Made by a program: the position numbers and the translations under genes. The notes below the pieces were generated by a model. The model was not told where the DNA came from. It ran no database searches and was given only the letters and a program-made list of their open reading frames with translations. 64,000 nucleotides of DNA from Arachnopeziza araneosa (lineage: Eukaryota; Ascomycota; Leotiomycetes; Helotiales; Arachnopezizaceae). The DNA is taken from the NCBI GenBank assembly GCA_003988855.1, contig QYAI01000155.1:1-64000 (forward strand), read 5' to 3'. Positions 56,722 through 64,000 of this stretch are shown piece by piece. Each line of letters opens with the position of its first letter. Within the stretch, counting starts at the first letter, position 1.

Positions 56722-58103
56722 ATGAGTACCGCCATCGCCATGGCTCCCTCGCCAGCGCCTCACGACCGCTCTTCCTACGTCGACATTGCGCCCTCAGCAC
56801 CGTCAAACTCATCCCCAGTCCAGCGCAATTCGAGCTCGGGAACCCCGAACCTGTCTGCACAGCGAACCGGCAGTGGAAGTCCCAAGTCAGCTACCGCCTC
56901 TAAAGCATCCCCAAATCTGTACGTTTCATGTTCCAAAGCAATTGATTCTGCTTGCTTCGTTTCAATCTCTCTAACAATCATGCCTTCAGGTCACGAAATG
57001 GTGTTCCACCCAAGATCTTCGTGAAGAAGGAACCTCCTTCCTCGCCCGATCTCCCAACCTCCCGGCACAGACCTCGCAAACTCGATCTCTCTAAGAATAC
57101 GCCTAGCATCAATACCAGCGTAGGGAGACCATCCGGAGGACCATTGACTGCGCGAGAGAGTGGGGGTCTTGGAATTCAAGACGTCGGTCTGGCGTGTCTA
57201 TCGCCTGGATTCGTCACGCAGGATCCAACCATGAGAGAACAATTGCAGCGTAGTATCTCGGTGCGCGAGCAGCAGAGACAGCTCATCGAGTCACGACTGC
57301 AACAAACTGCTAAACCAGGGGATGCACCCATGGAAAGCGCAAAGGAAGGTCCAATAGGATTTGGATTAAAGGCGCCGGCGACGGGCAGAAGAAAGGCGCC
57401 TCCAGGACTTAGCATCGTCGCGCCTTCTCACGAGCAGTTTGCCAACGAGAGAGTGATTCAATCTGCACCATTGAATTCAAACTTCCCTGGCAGACATCAA
57501 CCTCACCCTCTAACGCGACATATCGCGAATCAACCCTCAAACCTCTCCAACACATCACACATTCATCATGTCCCGGCCACTCAAACGAGCAATCGCCTTC
57601 CACCCATCACAGATGTCTTTGCTGCCGAGGGTCTAGGTGCTCATCGTGATTCTAACAACGGAAGCAGAACCGCCAGTTTCTACCCTCAAACCGGTTCAGC
57701 CTCTAATTCGTCGCATTCAAATTCGCGACCCGCCTTCCCTTCACCAGGCCACCCCCCCTCCACCAGCGCCGCTCAACCCCGACCTCGTGAATACCGCTCA
57801 GCAGAAGAGGCTCAGGTCGAACTTGCTGGCGGACGACCAGAATTGCTACCGAAATTGGTGCATTATGGAGGTTCACATCACAACCAACCACCTACGCCTC
57901 CAAGTCCCCAGCAGAGGAGTGCGAGAAGGAGACCGAGAGCAGAGTATGAGGAAGGTGGTAGTCCACCGCTCGGAACCGGACCAAGTGAGCGGAGAAGAAC
58001 CGGGCCTTTTGGTGAAGGCAGAGATAGTCCTACCAGTCAATTAAGGAAGAAAGAGGAGTTCATGAGACTTTGTGATAGGGCTTGGGATCTATTCCACTCT
58101 TAG
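56722..58103 (+). CDS. disordered fungal protein with conserved C-terminal motif
   Basis: Two exons, 56722-56918 and 56990-58103, joined in phase 2, give 436 residues. The protein is rich in Ser, Pro, Asn and Gln throughout, with several basic patches (RKLDLSKN, SARRRPRAEY). A short helix-like block at about 150-180 (MREQLQRSISVREQQRQLIESRLQQ) may form a coiled coil. The C terminus ends in LRKKEEFMRLCDRAWDLFHS, which looks like the conserved core. No known domain is recognised. Long flanking intergenic regions on both sides suggest complex regulation, as is usual for regulators, but this is inference. Confidence 0.75.
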
Positions 58104-60250
58104 AAATATCCTCTCCTCTCAGTTCTCCGGATACACACTCAACGCGATTTATATGGCCATTACCGGGCGTTAATATAAGAGGGATCGATGGAGTGATTCT
58201 ATTCTATACATGGGCCCGGTGCCATTTGGAGCGGGTCTTATCAACAACATTTTATTTCATGAGGCATGAAGGCTGAATGCAAAGAATGAGGAGGGAATGT
58301 CGAGGGTTCTAATTCTTAGTAAGAGAAGAGAATGACGGTGGGGATGCCGAAGTTCAAGATTAAGCAGGAGGGAATTGTGTGTCGTAGTCTTCTAGGGCTG
58401 AGAGATGGCACGGGCGTACTGGACGATTGAGATGATCGATCGATGGAGGGATGGATAGTGGGACGGAGTTATGTTGCATGTACTCTAGGGAATTCTGTAT
58501 TCTTGAGATGAGAACAGAGATGGGGAATGATGAGGAGATTCCTCTACACTCGCTGGTTTGCTCTTTTGCATGTGACTTTTTTCTTCTTGCTAATGATACA
58601 AGTTGATAAGGGTAGTAAACCCTTTCTCATTAGCAAGCATCTGTCTCCCAACATCAATCATATCACTACTCTCTCTCTCTCCCCCTCCACCACTCGTCCT
58701 CCACCACTCCTCCTACAGCTCTTCACGCCCATGTCTCGCTCGCTCACGTCTCGCCCGGATGGTGACTCGATCCGAGTCCGGTTCCTCTCTAATTGCTGTT
58801 TTAATACTGGGTTTGCCGCGTTGCAACTGATATGTACATATATGTCTATGGTTTGGTTTATCTGAGAACGGCTCTCGCATCGATCTGTCTCCTGGTTTTT
58901 TTTTGGGTACGACTTGTGGGATGGATGGTGTGTTTCTCTCCCTTTCTTGCTCTCCTGATTTGCCTTTTCCATATCCATCCAATTCACTTCCAATTCATCT
59001 CCCTCTCCTTCACTTCCACACCCAACCCCCCAGAATCATCAGCTAGTGTCTTGTCCAACGTTGAACCTTTAGGGGTGGGGCGGAGACTGAGCAAAGCCTG
59101 ACTGACTGACTAGCTTGATTCACTTGACTCGTATACGGGCCCGGCCCGGCCTGATATGGCTTGCTTGCTTGCACGTGGAGAGGCAGAGATGAGAAGGGGG
59201 ATGCGAGTAATAGGAATGGGAAGGCTGGATCTGTGCTACCTATGTACGCACTCTATCTGTCTCCGAGTTCGGCGGTGGGAGGGTGTGTGTGGGTGGACAA
59301 GGTAGAGGGGAGGCAGGGAGGCAGGGAGGAAGGGAGGGAAGGAATTAGGAAACGAGACGCAACGAGAGCACAAAACAAGAGGGGAAGATATGGCTACGTT
59401 GGTAATTGTGATTGTAATTGTGTCTCGACTCAACATTATATTAACTCCGCTCGCACCTCATCCATTTTTGCTCCCTTCTTTCTCTCCGGCTCAAGCACAA
59501 CGCAGCACAGCAGCAGACACCCTCCCAACCCATCTATCTACACTCCAACTTCCCTCTGTGAGCAAGTAGCCGCCGTAAGCCAACCAGCTAATTTCCACCC
59601 TCTCACAAAGAGAAAACACAAACGACCGTCCAACCAAGGGTACTGAGATGCCATTTCGCTTCCCCTTCCGTACAGTGCACCAGCATGGGAAACACCATGC
59701 AAGAATTCAGATCCATTCCACCAGGTATCATATCTGACCTTAGCCCATCCACGCAATCCATGAATATGATTTGATTGAATGAATCCACCCATCCGTGTGC
59801 ACGCTGTCGACTAATAACCACCCAGAGACAAGCCAGCCAAAACCACCCCCAATTGCTCTTTTCCTTCCTTTCATTCCATTGCATTCCATTTCATTTCTTT
59901 CCTTGCCATACGCCCTGCAAAACGAAGAGAATCGCTCAAAGAAAGAAGAAAGCACCGACCAGAAGAGGAAAAAGGAGAATTCATGAAGAAACGCCATACA
60001 CCATGCTCTGACTACTCTGTCAACACTGCAAGTGCAGCAAAGGATCCTCCTCGGTATCCAATTAAGCTAAACCACCCTCTGGGTCAAAGAAATACTCAAA
60101 TCCGCATCCGTCATGACATGAAAATCCCCTGTCGGCACGGAACCGATGCTCAACCATGCAAGGACTGGCATCCATCACGAAATCCGCCTCCTTTCGCAGC
60201 GTGGTGAACGTGTCCTTTGTGGTTTTCATTCCGTGCGCGAGGGCGAATTG
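58104..60250. other. intergenic, 2.1 kb, convergent
   Basis: Between two convergent genes. It contains CT-rich and GGGA-rich low-complexity runs and no recognisable gene or RNA. For a 3'-3' spacer it is unusually long. Confidence 0.45.
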
Positions 60251-62156
60251 TCAGAGACCTTCTTCACCTGCCTTGCACAGCTTGATCTCACGACCCCATT
60301 CAGATTTGAGAACCTGTGAAGCGGTGATGCGGCGGGAAGGATTGGGGTCCAGGATGGAATAGATGACATTGCGGCAACGTGCCTGGAGATATGTTAGCGA
60401 AGATTAGACATTTTGCGGGGGGGGAACTTACACGGTGGAGAGATTCAATCGGTTGGTAGCCACCCTCGTCACGGCGGCCTTCCAGGTAGCGTTCATAGAA
60501 TTCATCTTCTTCCTTCTTTGCTACACGCCAGAGGTGACGACCGGTTCGCATAGCCATGTAGATCACGCCGCACGCCCAGACATCCACCGCTCTTGCATCG
60601 AATTCTCTGTCAATATACTCTTCAGGAGCAATGTACGGTGCGGAGCCGCAGAGACCGGTCACCATGTGAGCGTCTGATTCCCACGCCATGCGGAAACACT
60701 CGCCATTACCGAAGTCGGTGATCTTGAGGCTTCCGTGTGTGGTTAGGAGCAAGTTCTCGGGCTTGAGGTCTCGGTGAGCAACACCCATCTCGTGCATATA
60801 CTCCACGCCACGCATCATCTGCTTGAAGTAGCAGTCTGCTTCAAGGACTTCAAGTTTGCCTGCCGCAAGCACGAGTGTGTAGAGGTCGCCACCGGCACAG
60901 AACTCCATGACTTCACAGTAGTCGCCTTTGGCGTCTTGGAGGAGGTCGAGGGTATGAATGACATTTGGATGGCGTAACGACGATGATATACAGAATTCCG
61001 AGGTCAGACGTTTGCTGTACTTCTTTTCGTTCTCCTCTGGTCTTCGGCGGAACTCCTTGACTGCGTATAACTGCTCTCCGCTTCCATTGTCCATGCGTTT
61101 GTGGGATATCCTCACAATGCCGAATGCACCACGTCCAACAATCTCTTGACATTTGCCGTATTTCTCTACGAGTGTGGCGCTCGCATTGGGTCCTCCCCTC
61201 TTTTCCGAGGCCAAGGCATCTCGTTCGGATTTGAGTTGATCGACCCAGCTGGACATCAGCGAAAGCTGCTGCTCGCCTTCGTGTGCATGATCACTCTTGG
61301 CCTTGCCAGTAATCACGGTCCGAAACATATCCGACAATTTCTCCTGCCGCTTCGTGCTCTTGAGGTGGTGTTCATGGCCGCCGGGCACATCGAGATTGAG
61401 TGTGAACCGCTGGGAGGAGTACCCCCCAACGGATCTCCTATCTCCCTTGGACGCCGTCGTTGGCTTCTCGGTCTTCTCGATCTTTGCTTTATCTGTTGAG
61501 GACGGCTTGCGCGAAGGCGGATTGGGTCTCGGAGTTGCAGGAGCAGGAACAGCTTCTAGTCGGGGAATATGCTGACCGCCAGTTGACGATGCCAGCGAGT
61601 TTATACTGTTTTCTGAGCGCATCGCATCTTTCGTAGAGAACATTCGAGTGAGCCGCTTTGTCATGGATGGTTTCTCTGCTGGAGGTGGAAGGGCCCCATT
61701 CGTCGTCGCCGGTCGTTGTTGTGGCTCAGCGGGTGGCGCAGCTCTGCCATTGCTGACCAGACTCTCGACGCTGGGGATGGTCAGTCCATTGCTCTGCACC
61801 GGTCTGGAATCGGGAGAGCCAATAATAGAGGAAGCTTGTGAATTCGAAGCCGAGTTAAGGCTCTTTTCGAGAGTGATGGCGGAGTCTCGTGGACCGCTGA
61901 CAGAGGCCATGATTTCTGTGAGGAAACGAGCTTCTGCGCTTGATACAGGCACAGGAAGTGCTGCAGGACGCGATTCGTAGGAGGGAGCCGCCCAAGCGGT
62001 GTGGGCACTGCCCGTACTCTGCGGATGTTTTGGGGGACCCAACTGCTTGAGGGACGCTGGTTGTTGTTGTTGTTGATGATGATGATGTTGGTGTTGTGAG
62101 AGTTGTTGAGGAGGGCGTGGTTGAGGAGAGCCTTTAAGGGCGATGGTGAAGGTCAT
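60251..62156 (-). CDS. sat4: Sat4/Hal4-type serine/threonine kinase
   Basis: Two exons on the minus strand, 62156-60432 and 60382-60251, joined in phase 0, give 618 residues. Yeast Sat4/Hal4 stabilises potassium transporters and other permeases at the plasma membrane. The N-terminal half is disordered, with a His/Gln-rich run near residue 20. The kinase domain occupies about the last 300 residues: GRGAFGIV, AVKEF, HRDLKPENLL, DFGNGECF and APEEYIDREFDARAVDVW. After the splice come ARCRNVIYSILDPNPSRRIT and a C-terminal EWGREIKLCKAGEEG, which place it in the fungal Hal4 group. All catalytic residues are present. Confidence 0.92.
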
Positions 62157-62540
62157 TCGATTTCTTGTGCGGAGCGGTGGTGGGCCAAATCAATCCAGTC
62201 CAGACAGGGCACCAGAGGGCGAGCAGGCGCAAAGCTTATGTGATGTGGATGCCGGCCGATGGCTGTGGACTTTTTAGATGAGGACGAGGCGACCAAACCA
62301 GGCACGTCGACCACCACTGACTGACTGTCCTGTCTTCGCCCTTCTCTCGCTAGGGAAGGTTGCGTTGCCCTCGGCGCTGCTTTGCTGCTTTGCTGCTGCT
62401 TCTCCCTTGCCCTATCCAACTGAACCTCACCACCTGTTTTGCGGTCAAAGAGGCAAGAGAAGGCCGCTTGTCAAGAAATAAAATAAACCACCAGCTCGCT
62501 ATGAGGGATTTTATGGATGGAAGAGAGAGCTTGAGTAGTC

Positions 62541-62570
62541 GTGCAGAGCGGTGCAGAGCGGTGCAGAGGA
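62541..62570. repeat. tandem repeat, 10-bp unit (GTGCAGAGCG)
   Basis: Three consecutive copies, the last with small changes. Confidence 0.8.
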
Positions 62571-63502
62571 GAGGTGAGTGGTGCAGCTGCAGGTGGGTGT
62601 GTTGCTTCAGTAATCTGATCGCTAAGGAGATCTCACGGAGCTTGGCTTTTGGCTTGTGAATCACGAAAGGGGGGGCACCAGCGCAGAATTTGATATCTAT
62701 TTGATTTCAATTTGTTGTGCATTTGCAGGCCGTATTGTCATGGTCGATTCTAGAGAGAAATTGCCCTCTCTGATCTTCGCAACAGCCGACCATAGAAAAA
62801 AAAAATAGAAGAGGAAAAAAAGGCCATGCCTGATGGGAGTGGATCCGGAGAAAAAGAGCGAGGGAAAATTCCAGCTCATCACGATCTGGAAATCCATGAT
62901 TCCATGACTGGCTCAGTCAGCAGGGAGAGAGATGGTGCTCAAAGTAAGGGCAACTCTGTCTCAGAGACTCTCATCATCCGGGGCGCAGCAGCCCTTGGCT
63001 TGGCCATCTCAGGGGCAATGTTATTTTTGATACTGCGATACAGGAGTTCACCGTCCATTCCATCTCTTGGCAGCAGCTTCGGACAGCTCTCTTGCAGGAG
63101 GTGCAGCAGCTGTAATATCCCGTTGCAGCAACTGCTGTGCGACTTGGATGAGTTGTACACAGACGGACCTTTCCCGCTCATCCATCCCGAGTTATCATAT
63201 TGATACCTTTTTGCTGCTCTCCATTCCGATTTGAAGATAAAATGTCTCTGCCAAATACATGTACCGGTGGATTCCTCCAGCATTCGGACATCTTGTCCCT
63301 TTCGGCTCTATGGAGGAGCGTTATAAATCGCCTCTGATATGGGTTATCAATCTCCATCAAGCCTATCAGAACCCGACGTGCTCTGGAGGGAGCTACGCAG
63401 ATCGACGTCATCCGTCCGACAGCTTCGAAGCTACGCCTGTCAGCTTGTCGCCGCGGTCCATCTCTCTCTCCCATCCTCCCTCACCGTAACATGTCCCTAT
63501 TC

Positions 63503-63540
63503 CCACCACCACCACCACCACTACCACCACTACCACCACT
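63503..63540. repeat. CCA/CTA trinucleotide microsatellite
   Basis: About 12 triplets, mostly ACC with ACT interruptions; similar in type to the tract at 56381. Confidence 0.8.
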
Positions 63541-63643
63541 TCCTCACCGCATGGAATGCTCCCATCGTCCTCCCTCCGCAATCCACTGTCCAGGCCATTC
63601 CAGACCATCTTGTTCACTGCCAACGCACGAAACCACCAAGACA

Positions 63644-63664
63644 AGACCAGACCAGACCAGACCA
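63644..63664. repeat. pentanucleotide microsatellite (AGACC)
   Basis: Four consecutive copies. Confidence 0.75.
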
Positions 63665-63951
63665 AAACCGCACCAACCCAAACCCCATCTAGCTCATCCA
63701 GAGGTACAGTATCACCAGGGATCCTCGGATGCTCTGCTCTGTCCTCTCGTTTCGCCGGCTCCTAATAGGCTGTATGGGGAGGAGGAGGGGTACGGTCGGA
63801 AGGCAATCGATGTCCGCATATCCCTATGGGTATGTCCCTCGTTACCGTCCAACTGGAAAAATCCCCAGCTCTCCACGGCGCTGCTCCACCACGCACCATT
63901 CCACCTGTCAGTAATATCCATCATCAAACTGCATGTAAGTACGGACGGACA

Positions 63952-63976
63952 TATGTATGTATGTATGTACGTACGT
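63952..63976. repeat. tetranucleotide microsatellite (TATG/TACG)
   Basis: Run of TATG units passing into ACGT units near the window end. Confidence 0.75.
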
Positions 63977-64000
63977 GCCTCCTTGCCTTTGCGTTCGCAG

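Larger units (their letters stand above)
62157..64000. other. intergenic to window end
   Basis: Upstream region of the Sat4/Hal4 kinase and beyond. Low-complexity and microsatellite DNA is frequent; no gene is recognised before the window ends. Confidence 0.5.

Noticed and set aside
58527..59646. Several overlapping frames of 75-160 codons
   Set aside because: Low-complexity CT- and GGGA-rich DNA gives open frames by chance; no start context or family similarity.
63481..63700. Short spaced ACC-type repeats considered as a CRISPR-like array
   Set aside because: They are contiguous microsatellites without spacers, in a eukaryotic genome.

Overview
The window is nuclear DNA of a filamentous ascomycete (Pezizomycotina), most likely of the Leotiomycetes type. 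This rests on short GT-AG introns of about 50-150 nt, a gene every 2-3 kb on both strands, fungal-only gene families (a DUF1770-like protein, Sat4/Hal4 kinase, a Leotiomycetes-style HNH nuclease), and C-to-T/G-to-A decay of repeats typical of repeat-induced point mutation (RIP). No tRNA, rRNA or CRISPR array was recognised. Exon limits were worked out by eye from splice sites, reading-frame phase and family knowledge, without transcript data.

Layout. 1-2.5 kb is AT-rich decayed repeat with a 627-bp tandem duplication. 2.6-8.2 kb carries an ankyrin-VWA protein, a membrane/coiled-coil protein and a FAD-linked oxidase. 8.2-13.1 kb is a gene-poor accessory stretch. It holds a broken membrane-protein relic and, on the minus strand, a small family of acyl-carrier-protein-like genes. 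One of these encodes a predicted secreted protein without the phosphopantetheine serine, which is the most unusual thing seen here. 13.1-40.3 kb is a conserved block: eRF1, prephenate dehydratase, Htd2, a PH/LRR protein, a DUF1770-like protein, a WHIM-type nuclear protein, ribosomal protein uL2, adenosine kinase, an Est1/SMG7-like protein, a ZNF511-like zinc finger protein, Atg101 and Pex3.

40.3-46 kb is a repeat island. It holds a pogo/Fot1 transposase remnant, an intact HNH-nuclease gene, and a decayed tandem copy of that gene interrupted by a solo LTR with a 5-bp target duplication. 46-53.8 kb is housekeeping again: a GNAT (start unclear), Bet5, a CaMKK-type kinase, Bud31, complex I LYR subunit NDUFA6 and Rpc19. 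53.8-64 kb is sparse, with one disordered fungal protein and the Sat4/Hal4-type kinase separated by long, microsatellite-rich intergenic DNA.

Several genes are divergent neighbours sharing short promoters (Atg101/Pex3, Bet5/CaMKK, Bud31/NDUFA6). Apart from this and the duplicated families, the neighbours do not form an obvious pathway. Htd2 (mitochondrial fatty-acid synthesis) lies about 5.5 kb from the ACP-like genes, but nothing in the sequence shows a functional tie.
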